DNA from: Geotoga petraea
GTDB lineage: Bacteria; Thermotogota; Thermotogae; Petrotogales; Petrotogaceae
DNA length: 48,803 bases
Assembly: GCF_900102615.1 (NCBI RefSeq)
Contig: NZ_FMYV01000010.1
Coordinates: 1-48,803 of the forward strand
Direction: 5' to 3'
Part shown: one piece after another, positions 17,387 to 26,281 of the stretch
Layout of the letters: each line of letters begins with the position of its first letter
How positions within the stretch are numbered: position 1 is the stretch's first letter
Translations under genes and position numbers: made by a program
The notes under the pieces: model-generated
Databases searched by the model: none
Told to the model about the DNA's origin: nothing
Seen by the model: only the letters and a program-made list of their open reading frames with translations

Positions 17387-19408
17387 GTGAAATACCCAAA
17401 GGCAAAAAAGGTTGACCAAGTAGATGATTATTTTGGTTATGAAGTTGAAGATCCTTATAGGTGGATGGAAAATGAGGATTCCGAAGACTTAAAAAAATGG
17501 ATTGAAGAAGAGAATAAATTGACTTTTGATTACCTGAAAAAAATTCCATTTAGAAATAAAATAAAAAAAAGACTAAAAGAGCTAAATTCAGCGACTACTT
17601 ACGGAGATAGTTTTTTAGCTGGAGATTACCTATTTTTCTATAAAAACGAAGCTGGAGAAAATCAACCAAAAATATATTTTCAAAAAGGCTTAGAAGGTAA
17701 TGAAGAATTGTTTTTTGATCCAAATGAATTATCAGATGATGGAACAGTTTCTGTAACTATAAGTAGTTTTTCAAAGGATAATAAATACATTACTTTTAAT
17801 ATCTCAGAATCAGGTTCAGATTGGCAAAAGATTAAAGTTATGGATATTGAAAACAAAAAAATGTTGGATGATGAATTGAAAAAAATAAAGATGACGAATG
17901 TTTCTTGGTTTAAGAATGGATTTTTTTATTCTGGATTTGATCACAGCGCAGAAACTTTGTCTGAAAAAAATAAAAATTTGAAAGTTTATTACCATATTCT
18001 TGGTACGAAACAAGAAGAAGATATGATGATTTATGAAGATGAAATAAATCCAGAAAGATTTGTTTTTGGCAATGTAACTCATAACGAAAAATACATGTTC
18101 ATCGAAACAACAGAAGGTACTTCTGGAAAAGAAGTTTTCATAAAAGATTTAAAAGAAAATTCTGAAGTTAAATTACTTTTCAAAGGTTTTGATTTTGAAT
18201 ACGATTATATTGGAGATATAGGGGATAGAGTCTTGTTCATGACAAATGAAGAAGCCCCCATGAACAAAATAATTCAAGTCGACCCAAAAACCATGGAAAA
18301 AAGTGATTTGATTCAAGAAACCATAAAATTTGATGAAGCCAGAGTTATTAAAAATCATATAGTCGTTAAATATATTGAAGATGTTAAATCAAAAGTTGTT
18401 ATTTTTGACTACAACGGTGAAAAAGTTGAAGAAGTAATTCTTCCTGACAAAGGGCTGGCCTATCACCTTCAAGGAGATGAAGAATCCGAAGAACTCACTT
18501 TTCATTTCACCTCTTTCACTTATCCAGTTTCAATATTCAGTTTTGACACCAAAAACAAAAAACTGAAAAAATTAAAACAATCTGAATCACAAATAAATCC
18601 AGAAGACTTTTCAACAGAACAAATTTTCTATAAAAGTAAAGATGGAACAGAAATCCCAATGTTCATAATAAAGAAAAAAGGATTAAAATTAAACGGCGAT
18701 AACCCAACTCTTTTATACGCTTATGGTGGGTTCAATATATCTTTGCCTCCTTTTTTTGATCCATTCAAAATATGGCTATTAGAAAACAACGGAATATTTG
18801 CAATGGCTAATATCCGTGGTGGTGGAGAGTATGGAGAAAAATGGCATAGAGGCGGAATGATGGACAACAAGCAAAATGTTTTCGATGACTTTATCTCAGC
18901 CGCAGAATATCTAATAGATAAAGGCTATACTTCAAAAGAAAAGCTTGCAATAGAGGGGAGGTCAAATGGAGGATTGTTGATTGGTGCTGTCATGAATCAA
19001 AGACCTGATCTTTTCAAAGTAGCTTTTCCAAGTGTCGGTGTTATGGATATGCTTAGATTCCAACATTTCACAATAGGTTGGGCCTGGAAAGTAGAGTATG
19101 GTAGCAGTGATAACAACAAAGAAGAATTTGAAAACTTGTATAGATACTCGCCTCTACACAACATAAGTGAAGAAAAAGATTACCCATCTACCATGGTTAT
19201 AACAGCAGATCATGATGATAGAGTGGTTCCAGCACATTCTTTTAAATACACAGCTACTTTGCAAGAAAAATATAAAGGAAGTAATCCAATACTTATTAGA
19301 ATAAACACAAAATCTGGACACGGTGCAGGAAGATCACTCGAAAAAACTATTGAAGAAAAAACAGATTTGTATTCTTTTATGTTTTTTGAAATGGGAGAAG
19401 AAATATGA
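17387..19408 (+). CDS. Prolyl oligopeptidase (S9A serine peptidase)
   Basis: 673 residues, close to the usual ~700. It cleaves short proline-containing peptides in the cytoplasm; no signal peptide is present. The N-terminus YFGYEVEDPYRWMENEDSEDLKKWIEEEN is a family hallmark; a beta-propeller region (about 70-400) is followed by the hydrolase domain with S526 (GRSNGG), D611 (DHDDRVVP) and H645 (KSGHG). Start: GTG at 17387 with AAAGGAGTGA upstream. It stands alone between repeats and a terminator. Confidence 0.94.
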   Translation: MKYPKAKKVDQVDDYFGYEVEDPYRWMENEDSEDLKKWIEEENKLTFDYLKKIPFRNKIKKRLKELNSATTYGDSFLAGDYLFFYKNEAGENQPKIYFQKGLEGNEELFFDPNELSDDGTVSVTISSFSKDNKYITFNISESGSDWQKIKVMDIENKKMLDDELKKIKMTNVSWFKNGFFYSGFDHSAETLSEKNKNLKVYYHILGTKQEEDMMIYEDEINPERFVFGNVTHNEKYMFIETTEGTSGKEVFIKDLKENSEVKLLFKGFDFEYDYIGDIGDRVLFMTNEEAPMNKIIQVDPKTMEKSDLIQETIKFDEARVIKNHIVVKYIEDVKSKVVIFDYNGEKVEEVILPDKGLAYHLQGDEESEELTFHFTSFTYPVSIFSFDTKNKKLKKLKQSESQINPEDFSTEQIFYKSKDGTEIPMFIIKKKGLKLNGDNPTLLYAYGGFNISLPPFFDPFKIWLLENNGIFAMANIRGGGEYGEKWHRGGMMDNKQNVFDDFISAAEYLIDKGYTSKEKLAIEGRSNGGLLIGAVMNQRPDLFKVAFPSVGVMDMLRFQHFTIGWAWKVEYGSSDNNKEEFENLYRYSPLHNISEEKDYPSTMVITADHDDRVVPAHSFKYTATLQEKYKGSNPILIRINTKSGHGAGRSLEKTIEEKTDLYSFMFFEMGEEI

Positions 19409-19415
19409 TATTTTC

Positions 19416-19447
19416 AAAAAGGGCGATTAATTAATCGTCCTTTTTTT
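19416..19447 (+). terminator. Terminator after the peptidase gene
   Basis: AAAAGGGCGATTAA / TTAATCGTCC with one G-T pair, followed by seven T. Confidence 0.85.
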
Positions 19448-19489
19448 AATGGTATAATTGAATAAACAACTATTATAGGAGTGACTTAG

Positions 19490-20938
19490 ATGATATTTTT
19501 TCTTTTTACTGATTGGAGTGCAATTTGGTATCTACTATATATAGTTTTTTCGACATCTATTCTCATAATGGAAAGAAAAAGGCCTGAAAAAACTATGATT
19601 TGGATAGTTATTTTTATAGTTTTTCCACTTGTGGGTTTAACGTTGTACCTTCTTTTTGGGAGAAACTGGAAAAGAGAGAAGAATAGGTTGAACATTCAAA
19701 CTGACGACTTAACAAAAGAATTATTCAACATATACAACACAAACTTGGAACTTGATAAATATAAACCTCTAACAAGTCTTTTTTCAAACAACAGTTATTC
19801 TCCTTTATACGGAAAAAATGAAATTAAAATCTACTATAAAGGTAAACAACTATTTGAAAATATTTTGAAAGATATAGATAAAGCAAAAAATCATATTCAT
19901 CTTGAATACTATATTTTTAGAGACGATGTCATAGGCGAAAAAATAATAAACAAACTAATAGAAAAATCAAAACAGGGAATAGACGTTAAAATAATCGCTG
20001 ATAAAATGGGTTCGGTTGAATTGAAAAGAAAAACGATCAAAAAAATGAGAAAAAATGGAATAGATTTCGTTTTTTACAGCTACGTATTTGCACCAATTTT
20101 AAGAGTGATAAACACGATGATTAACTACAGAAATCACAGAAAAATAATAGTTATAGATGGAGAGATTGGCTATACTGGTGGTTTCAATATAGGTGATGAG
20201 TATATTGAATCAAAAGAATTTGGGGAATGGCAAGACACTCACCTTCGCATTACAGGTGACTTTGTTTACGGACTTCAAGCGACTTTTTTGGATGATTTTA
20301 ACAGAATTAAAGAAATCATGAAAGATAAATTTTTTGAATTACAGAATCTACAAAGATATTTTCCCGAACATTTGGAAAACTTGCAAGATTTAAAAATGCA
20401 GCTTATAAAAAGCGGTCCAGATTCAGATAACCCGGCAATAATGGAAGGTATTATGAAAATGATCAGCATAGCCAAAAAAAATGTATACATCACAACGCCC
20501 TATTTTATTCCGACTGATCAAATTTTATCTGCCTTGAAAATAGCGATTTTTTCAGGTGTCGATGTTTCGATTCTAATGCCAAAAAAAATAGACCATAAAG
20601 TAGTCAGATGGGCTTCTATGACATATTTAGAAGAAATAATAGATGTGGGTGGAAAAGTTTACTTATACGATGAAAATGTTTTTCTACATTCAAAATCTAT
20701 AACAATTGATGGTGAAATATGTTCAGTAGGCTCCGCAAACATGGATGTAAGAAGTTATCTATTGAATTACGAATTAAACGCCGTAATATACGACGAAAAG
20801 ATCACCCAAAATATTGAAAATGACTTTATCAAAAAAGTTGAGAAAAGCGAAATCCTAACAAAGTATTATTTTGAAAGAAGAAGTCTCTTCACAAAATACA
20901 AAGAATCCTTGGCAAGAATTTTCTCTAACATAATGTGA
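19490..20938 (+). CDS. cls: Cardiolipin synthase (phospholipase D family)
   Basis: 482 residues. It joins two phosphatidylglycerols into cardiolipin at the inner membrane. Two N-terminal membrane helices (about 5-25 and 35-55) precede two PLD domains, each with an intact HKD motif: NHRKIIVIDG followed by GGFNIGDEY, and LHSKSITIDG followed by SANMDVRS. TAGGAGTGA precedes the ATG, and a TATAAT box lies at 19453-19458. The flavoprotein gene begins 15 bases downstream and may share the transcript. Confidence 0.93.
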   Translation: MIFFLFTDWSAIWYLLYIVFSTSILIMERKRPEKTMIWIVIFIVFPLVGLTLYLLFGRNWKREKNRLNIQTDDLTKELFNIYNTNLELDKYKPLTSLFSNNSYSPLYGKNEIKIYYKGKQLFENILKDIDKAKNHIHLEYYIFRDDVIGEKIINKLIEKSKQGIDVKIIADKMGSVELKRKTIKKMRKNGIDFVFYSYVFAPILRVINTMINYRNHRKIIVIDGEIGYTGGFNIGDEYIESKEFGEWQDTHLRITGDFVYGLQATFLDDFNRIKEIMKDKFFELQNLQRYFPEHLENLQDLKMQLIKSGPDSDNPAIMEGIMKMISIAKKNVYITTPYFIPTDQILSALKIAIFSGVDVSILMPKKIDHKVVRWASMTYLEEIIDVGGKVYLYDENVFLHSKSITIDGEICSVGSANMDVRSYLLNYELNAVIYDEKITQNIENDFIKKVEKSEILTKYYFERRSLFTKYKESLARIFSNIM

Positions 20939-20952
20939 TTGGGGGATATACA

Positions 20953-22398
20953 ATGTATGATGTTTTAATAATAGGAGCAGGTATAATTGGCGCTTCAATA
21001 GCAAGAGAATTGAGCAAGTACAATTTAAAAATAGCATTATTGGAAAAAACAAAAGATGTGAGCAACGGTGCTTCAAAAGCAAATAGTGGGATTGTTCACG
21101 GTAAATATGCTGCAAAACATGGAACACTAAAAGCAAAAATGTGTTCTGAAGGTAGAGAATACTTTCCTAAACTGGAAAAAGAACTGAACTTTGGGTATAG
21201 AAAAACTGGTGCTTTGGTCCTTGGATTTGAAAAAGAAGATTTAGAGCCCATAAAAGAGTTAAGAAATAATGGAATAAAAAATGGTTCTGACCCTGATTCT
21301 TTGAAAATATTAAAAGGTGAAGAAATTCAAAAAATAGAACCAAAAATAAATCCAGAAACAAAATACGCACTATATGATCCCGAAGTGGGGGTATGCTCTC
21401 CTTATGAATTGACGATAGCCCTCGCTGAAAATGCAATAAAAAATGGAGTCGAATTATTTTTAGAAAACGATGTTCAAAATATAAAAAAAGACGGAGATTT
21501 TTTTATCGTCGAAACCGACAAAGATTCTTTTCAATCAAAAATAGTTGTTAACTGTGCTGGGGTGAATTCAGATAAAATTGCTAAAATGGTTAATGCAGAC
21601 AACTTCAAAATACAGCCAAGAAAAGGGCAATATATAATATTTGAAAAAAATTCTGGTAAAAAGGTTAAAAACGTGGTTTTTCAGTTGCCAACAAAAAAAG
21701 GAAAAGGCGTTTTGGTAACTTCAACATACCACGGAAACTTGATGATTGGCCCAGATTCACAAGAAATCTTCAGTAGAGAAGACAAAGGAACAGACATTGA
21801 ATCGTTGAAATACATTGTGGATACCGCTAAAAAATCTGTCCCAGATATTTTAGATAACAAGATGATTAGGTCTTTTTCTGGATTAAGGGCAACTCCTGAT
21901 ACCGGTGATTTTATAATAGAAGAAAGCAACGTGGAGAATTTTATAAATGTTGGGGGAATTGAATCTCCAGGCCTGACTTCTTCACCAGCAATTGCAAAAA
22001 AAGTTAAGGACCTAATCAAAAATAAAATAAAATTGACTAAAAATAAAAACTTTGACCCCCAGAGAAAGCCAATAATCATAAAAAAGAATTTGAGTAATGA
22101 CGAAGTAAAAAAAAGACTCTTTATTGACTCATCTCCAGAAAAGATAATATGCAGATGTGAGCAAGTTACAGAAGGGGAAATTGTAGACGCTTTAAACAGA
22201 AATATCTTCATATCAACTTTAGATGGAGTAAAAAGAAGAACAAGAGCCGGAATGGGTTATTGTCAAGGGAATTTTTGTGGACCAAGAGTAAAAGAATTAA
22301 TTGCCAGAGAGAACAACATTCCAAAAGATAAGATAACAAAAAGCGATGGTTCTGCTGGCGATTTTGAAAGGTTCAAAAAGTTCCACGAATTAAAATAA
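20953..22398 (+). CDS. FAD-dependent oxidoreductase with BFD-like [2Fe-2S] domain (GlpA-like)
   Basis: 481 residues. An N-terminal FAD site (IIGAGIIGASIARELSKYN) leads a DAO-type domain like glycerol-3-phosphate dehydrogenase, and the C-terminus has a BFD-like domain with CRCEQV and GYCQGNFCGPRV supplying four cysteines. This layout matches the GlpA/LhgO-related flavoproteins of anaerobes, which oxidise glycerol-3-phosphate or 2-hydroxyglutarate. The usual partner genes glpB/glpC and glpK are not adjacent, so the substrate is uncertain. The start at 20953 preserves the FAD motif; a GTG 18 bases earlier overlaps the cls stop. Confidence 0.87.
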   Translation: MYDVLIIGAGIIGASIARELSKYNLKIALLEKTKDVSNGASKANSGIVHGKYAAKHGTLKAKMCSEGREYFPKLEKELNFGYRKTGALVLGFEKEDLEPIKELRNNGIKNGSDPDSLKILKGEEIQKIEPKINPETKYALYDPEVGVCSPYELTIALAENAIKNGVELFLENDVQNIKKDGDFFIVETDKDSFQSKIVVNCAGVNSDKIAKMVNADNFKIQPRKGQYIIFEKNSGKKVKNVVFQLPTKKGKGVLVTSTYHGNLMIGPDSQEIFSREDKGTDIESLKYIVDTAKKSVPDILDNKMIRSFSGLRATPDTGDFIIEESNVENFINVGGIESPGLTSSPAIAKKVKDLIKNKIKLTKNKNFDPQRKPIIIKKNLSNDEVKKRLFIDSSPEKIICRCEQVTEGEIVDALNRNIFISTLDGVKRRTRAGMGYCQGNFCGPRVKELIARENNIPKDKITKSDGSAGDFERFKKFHELK

Positions 22399-22413
22399 AT
22401 TGGGGTGAAAAAA

Positions 22414-23043
22414 GTGGCAAAATATTATGCAGTGAGAAAGGGTAGAAATCCTGGAATATATAACAATTGGTCTGATTGTGAGAAACAAGTTAAAGGATTC
22501 AAAGAGGCAGAATACAAGAGTTTTAAAACTAAAAAAGAAGCAGAAAATTACCTCAATAATATAAAAAATGAGAAAAACATCTCATTAAAAGATGGTTTAA
22601 CAGCCTATATTGACGGTTCCTATAACCACGAAAACAAAGAATACGGTTCTGGAATATACTTTGTAAAAAATGACCAAGAATATTTCTATTATTTCAAGGG
22701 GAATGATGAAAGATTCATCAAAAGCAGAAATGTCGCCGGCGAACTCATGGCAGCTATCTGGATAATGAAATATTGCATAGATAAAAATATTAAAAAATTG
22801 AACTTATTCTATGATTATGCTGGAATAGAAAAATGGGCAATTGGTGAGTGGAAAACCAACAAAGAACTAACAAAACTATACAAACAACTTTATGATTCTA
22901 TAAAAGATAAATTAGAAATAGATTTTTTTAAAGTTGAGGCTCATTCTGGAGATGAAAAAAACGACATAGCAGATAACCTCGCCAAAAAATCTCTACAAGA
23001 AAATAAAATTGAAAATCTCGCAATTGATACTATTAAGCTATGA
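22414..23043 (+). CDS. rnhA: Ribonuclease H1 with N-terminal caulimovirus-type (viroplasmin) domain
   Basis: 209 residues. It removes RNA from RNA-DNA hybrids. Residues ~3-45 form the hybrid-binding viroplasmin domain (KYYAVRKGRNPGIYNNWSDC), followed by an RNase H fold with D, E and D in YIDGSY, GELMAA and FYDYAGI, and a late D in NDIADNLAKK. GTG at 22414 was chosen because GGGGTGA lies 5 bases upstream; a GTG nine bases earlier lacks a ribosome binding site. Coupled by a 4-base gap-free layout to the next gene. Confidence 0.9.
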   Translation: MAKYYAVRKGRNPGIYNNWSDCEKQVKGFKEAEYKSFKTKKEAENYLNNIKNEKNISLKDGLTAYIDGSYNHENKEYGSGIYFVKNDQEYFYYFKGNDERFIKSRNVAGELMAAIWIMKYCIDKNIKKLNLFYDYAGIEKWAIGEWKTNKELTKLYKQLYDSIKDKLEIDFFKVEAHSGDEKNDIADNLAKKSLQENKIENLAIDTIKL

Positions 23044-23081
23044 CAGAAAATATAAATAATTCAAACAAAGGGATGATAAAA

Positions 23082-23519
23082 ATGATATTATTGAAAGAAA
23101 TAAACGAAGAAAACTTTTCCAAAATAGTCAAAATGCAAAAACAAGAATATGTTTCACCAAATGTTCTTTCTATTGCACAAGCTTATTTATTTCCAAAAGC
23201 AAAACCAAGAGCAATATATAACGAAAAAAATGAACTGGTTGGTTTTGTTATGTACGGCCCTGAACCAGACCAAAACAATCAAATATGGATTTGGAGATTA
23301 TCTATCGATATCCCGTTTCAAGGAAAAGGATATGGAAGAGCTACTGTTAAAAAAGTCATAGAAAATGTTTTAGAAGAATATCCAGAAGAAAAACAACTTT
23401 GGCTTAGTACAAATCCAAATAACGAAAGAGCTATTAACCTATATACCAGTTTAGGATTTAAAGATACTGGAAAAATAGTTTACGACAATGAAAGTGTTTT
23501 CTTATATAACTTGAAATAG
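23082..23519 (+). CDS. GNAT-family N-acetyltransferase (diamine/spermidine acetyltransferase-like)
   Basis: 145 residues. The acetyl-CoA binding motif A is clear (LSIDIPFQGKGYGRATVKKVIE), followed by NPNNERAINLYTSLGFK. Overall it resembles BltD/PaiA-like polyamine acetyltransferases, but the substrate is not proven. Start at 23082 has AAAGGGATGA upstream; an in-frame ATG at 23040 overlaps the rnhA stop but has no ribosome binding site. Confidence 0.85.
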   Translation: MILLKEINEENFSKIVKMQKQEYVSPNVLSIAQAYLFPKAKPRAIYNEKNELVGFVMYGPEPDQNNQIWIWRLSIDIPFQGKGYGRATVKKVIENVLEEYPEEKQLWLSTNPNNERAINLYTSLGFKDTGKIVYDNESVFLYNLK

Positions 23520-23547
23520 CCGAGTTTAAAAACTCAGCTATTTTTTT
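23517..23547. terminator. Bidirectional terminator between converging genes
   Basis: TAGC-x-GAGTT / AACTC-x-GCTA stem followed by seven T on the plus strand. The minus-strand small gene ends inside it. Confidence 0.8.
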
Positions 23548-23701
23548 CTTCGTGTCTCACTCCCATGCTTATTGTAAATAAACCTATTAAAAATATTAAA
23601 GTTTCTCCATATCCCCCTAAATTACTATTATCATCAACCAATATAAAACCCCCTATTAAAATTATTCCCAATCCCAACAAACATAATTTTATTCCTTTCA
23701 T
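23534..23701 (-). CDS. Small two-helix membrane protein, 55 residues
   Basis: Reading leftwards from ATG 23701 gives a 55-residue protein with two hydrophobic segments (about 4-22, LCLLGLGIILIGGFILV, and 35-46, TLIFLIGLFTIS) separated by a short polar loop, and a charged tail RHEEKNS. The ribosome binding site CGGAGGTGA is excellent, and a TATAAT box lies about 20 bases further upstream (about 23720-23725). Function unknown. The initiation signals make it likely to be real despite its size. Confidence 0.7.
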   Translation of the reverse strand: MKGIKLCLLGLGIILIGGFILVDDNSNLGGYGETLIFLIGLFTISMGVRHEEKNS

Positions 23702-23868
23702 GATCTCACCTCCGTATAAATTATAACTTAAACATAAAGTTAAATACCATACTAAAGTAATGTTTTTAACAATAAAGTTTAACTAATTATTATCTGCGAT
23801 TGATAAAGATATTTATATATAATCCCTTTTTATTGTAAGCATAACTAATCAGCTACATATATCGACAT

Positions 23869-23930
23869 TTTCAACAACAAAATCTTTTTGGTATAATAGT
23901 TGTCCTAAGCTAAACCTTTTCTTAAGGTTT
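23869..23930 (+). promoter_or_regulatory. Promoter and leader hairpin of the 5'-nucleotidase gene
   Basis: TTTCAA (23869-23874), a 17-base spacer and TATAAT (23892-23897); then a hairpin AAACCTT-TTC-TTAAGGTTT in the leader (23912-23930). Confidence 0.5.
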
Positions 23931-23955
23931 AATAAAAAATAAAGGGGGAAAAATT

Positions 23956-25866
23956 ATGTTCAGAAAGAAACTTTTGACTGTTTTTATCGGTATTCTTCTG
24001 ATAACAAGTTTAGTTTTTGCTGCAAATATTTCAAATCACAAACTTGCTATTTTTGGAACTACTGATTTACATCAGTACATTATGCCATATGACTATATGG
24101 GGGATCAACCAGATGAAGAAATTGGAATATCAAAACTTTATACATTGATAGAAGATGCAAGAAAAACCTACAATAACTCTTTATTATTGAGTACAGGGGA
24201 TATAATCCAAGGAAGTTTGGTTGGAGACTTTGAAGCAGAAGTGGAGCCTTTAAAAGGATTTGAATTTCAATCTGTAATCAAAGCTTTAAACGAAATGGAT
24301 TTTGATGCAATTACAATTGGTAACCATGAAACAACAGACTTCGGAATAGAATTTTTTGAAAGAGCTAAAAACAATTCTACATTCCCATGGATTTCAGCAA
24401 ATATAAAAAAGGTTTATGCTCCAAAAGAATATTTTGTTGAACCATATGTTATCGTTGAAAAATCTATTGATGGAATACCAATTAAAATAGCTATTATAGG
24501 TTTTACTCCACCACAGATAACTTCTTGGGGAAGAAGACATCTTGAAGGAGTTTTATATACAGAAGAAATAGTAGAACAAGCCAAAGCTTTTATTCCTTAT
24601 CTTGAAGACAAAGTAGATCTTATAATAGCAAACGCCCATACAGGGATATCAACAGAATCTATCGATTCTTATGACGCAAGAGAGAATGCTGCTTATTATT
24701 TATCTCAAATAGATGGTATTGATGCTATGGTATTGGGCCATCAACATGAGGTATTCCCCGGTGGATTTGAAGGTATTGAAGGTATAGACAATGAAAAGGG
24801 GACTATTAATGGAGTTCCAGCTGTAATGCCAGGTTCATGGGGATCTCATTTAGGTACAATTGAACTTGATTTATCTTACAATTGGGACACAGGAGAATGG
24901 AAAGTGGAAAATAGCAAATCCATGCTAACTGCTGTTGATGAATCAGTGGAATCACATCCATTAATAGAAAAAATAGTAAAAGATAAACACGAAAAAACAA
25001 TAGAATATGTCAGAACTCCAATTGGTGAAACAAAAATTGAAATAAACTCTTATCTTTCAAGAGTTATGGACAACCCTGTTACTCAAATAATAAATAACGC
25101 ACAAATTTGGTGGGCAGAAAGAGAGTTCAAAGGTACAGAATATGAAGACTTACCAATATTAAGTGCTGCTGCTCCATTTATAGCTGGTAGAGAAGGACCT
25201 GGATACTTCACCTCAGTTAAAAAAGATATAACTATAGGTTCTGTAACAGATATATACATTTATCCTAATACTATATATGTTGGTAAATTAAATGGAGAAC
25301 AAATCATTGATTGGTTAGAAAATGCTGGAAAAAATTTCAATCAAATTGACCTCAACACTAACCAAGTTCAACATATAGTGAACTACGATTTCAGAGCATA
25401 TAACTTCGATGTTATTGAAGGTATTGAATATGTTTATGACATTTCAAAACCTGTTGGCGAAAGAGTAGTAGAAGCTACTTATAATGGAAAACCATTAACA
25501 AAAGATATGGAATTCATAATCGTTACTAATAATTATAGAGGAAGCGGTGGTGGAGGATTCCCTCATATCGCTGAAAATATAATTCTTGAAACTACAGAAA
25601 TAAATAGAGAAGTTATCATAGAATATATTCAAAAGCAAGGAGTCGTTAACCCAGTTCCTACATACAACTGGTATTTAAAACCTCTAAATACAAGAGGAAA
25701 TTTAATCTTCAGAACTTCTCCTGACGCAAAAGAATATTTATCAGAAAAGGATATAGACGGATTAGATTTTGATATGATTAATTCTGATGGTTGGGGAATT
25801 ATAGAAGTTGAATTAGACGATTTAGAAGATTACTCATTAGAAAACCAAATGGAAGCTGTAAAATAA
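23956..25866 (+). CDS. Secreted 5'-nucleotidase / 2',3'-cyclic phosphodiesterase (UshA/CpdB-like)
   Basis: 636 residues. A signal peptide (KK then FIGILLITSLVFAANIS, cleavage after about residue 22) sends it across the inner membrane. The metallophosphatase domain shows all the metal-binding motifs: FGTTDLH, STGDIIQG, TIGNHE, NAHTG and LGHQHE. The C-terminal nucleotide-binding domain (about 340-560) has the family's YNWYLKPL region late. It would free phosphate and nucleosides from external nucleotides. The ribosome binding site AAAGGGGGAAAAATT is strong. Single gene with its own promoter and terminator. Confidence 0.9.
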   Translation: MFRKKLLTVFIGILLITSLVFAANISNHKLAIFGTTDLHQYIMPYDYMGDQPDEEIGISKLYTLIEDARKTYNNSLLLSTGDIIQGSLVGDFEAEVEPLKGFEFQSVIKALNEMDFDAITIGNHETTDFGIEFFERAKNNSTFPWISANIKKVYAPKEYFVEPYVIVEKSIDGIPIKIAIIGFTPPQITSWGRRHLEGVLYTEEIVEQAKAFIPYLEDKVDLIIANAHTGISTESIDSYDARENAAYYLSQIDGIDAMVLGHQHEVFPGGFEGIEGIDNEKGTINGVPAVMPGSWGSHLGTIELDLSYNWDTGEWKVENSKSMLTAVDESVESHPLIEKIVKDKHEKTIEYVRTPIGETKIEINSYLSRVMDNPVTQIINNAQIWWAEREFKGTEYEDLPILSAAAPFIAGREGPGYFTSVKKDITIGSVTDIYIYPNTIYVGKLNGEQIIDWLENAGKNFNQIDLNTNQVQHIVNYDFRAYNFDVIEGIEYVYDISKPVGERVVEATYNGKPLTKDMEFIIVTNNYRGSGGGGFPHIAENIILETTEINREVIIEYIQKQGVVNPVPTYNWYLKPLNTRGNLIFRTSPDAKEYLSEKDIDGLDFDMINSDGWGIIEVELDDLEDYSLENQMEAVK

Positions 25867-25879
25867 AACATAAATAATC

Positions 25880-25907
25880 AAAGGGGCCTATAAGGGTCCC
25901 TTTTTCT
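25880..25907 (+). terminator. Terminator after the 5'-nucleotidase gene
   Basis: AAGGGGCC / GGTCCCTT (one G-T pair) followed by a T run. Confidence 0.85.
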
Positions 25908-25915
25908 CTATTTTA

Positions 25916-26041
25916 TTATTGTTCTATATTTTTGTTTTGGACTACTTGGTTTATTTGAAATCGTTCTTTATTTGTATAAACTCTTGAATCTCTTTTAACA
26001 ATAGTTCCGTTTATATCAAAAAATACTGCTACATTTTTCAA
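25916..26041 (-). CDS. Possible small protein, 41 residues, HAD-motif-like start
   Basis: A TTG at 26041 preceded by GGAGGTGAAG opens 41 codons beginning LKNVAVFFDINGTIV. The segment FFDINGTI resembles motif I of HAD phosphatases, but the second aspartate is N and nothing follows that could complete the fold. It could be a functional microprotein or a leftover N-terminus. A TATAAT box (about 26070-26078, minus strand) lies upstream. Existence is moderately supported; function unknown. Confidence 0.45.
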   Translation of the reverse strand: MKNVAVFFDINGTIVKRDSRVYTNKERFQINQVVQNKNIEQ

Positions 26042-26080
26042 TTTCTTCACCTCCAAAATCATTTATTTTATTATAACATT

Positions 26081-26107
26081 AAAAAACGTCTGGTTCCCCA
26101 GACGTTT
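26081..26107 (-). terminator. Terminator on the minus strand
   Basis: Ten-bp stem AAACGTCTGG / CCAGACGTTT with a 4-base loop; on the minus strand it is followed by a T run. It lies just downstream of the Rpn remnant and would also stop read-through from hisF. Confidence 0.85.
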
Positions 26108-26113
26108 AAATAT

Positions 26114-26203
26114 TTAATTTTTGTTTTGATTCATTTCTTCTTCAAATTTTTTGATTTGTTCTATAGAAATTCCCATGGCTTTCGAAATTGTTTTTTTCTG
26201 CTT
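26114..26203 (-). pseudogene. Remnant of an Rpn-family gene (last ~28 codons)
   Basis: Minus-strand reading gives KTISKAMGISIEQIKKFEEE...NQNKN and a stop, almost identical to the C-terminus of the Rpn-like gene at 44248. Everything upstream is gone; at about 26204 the sequence passes abruptly into the ACCAACAACG repeat. A clear trace of a deleted gene. Confidence 0.8.
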
Positions 26204-26208
26204 TTACC

Positions 26209-26281
26209 AACAACGATTTTTCTGAAAGAAAAATCTTAACAACTATCAACAAACAACAGAAATAGCATCAGCTATTTCTAA
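26209..26281. repeat. Hairpin repeat, 50-bp exact copy of 48537-48586
   Basis: Contains the hairpin GATTTTTCT-GA-AAGAAAAATC followed by AACAACTATC and AACAAACAACA. The same 50 bases recur before the rRNA terminator. A second hairpin (AGAAATAGC-ATCA-GCTATTTCT) follows and runs into the hisF stop. Confidence 0.8.
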
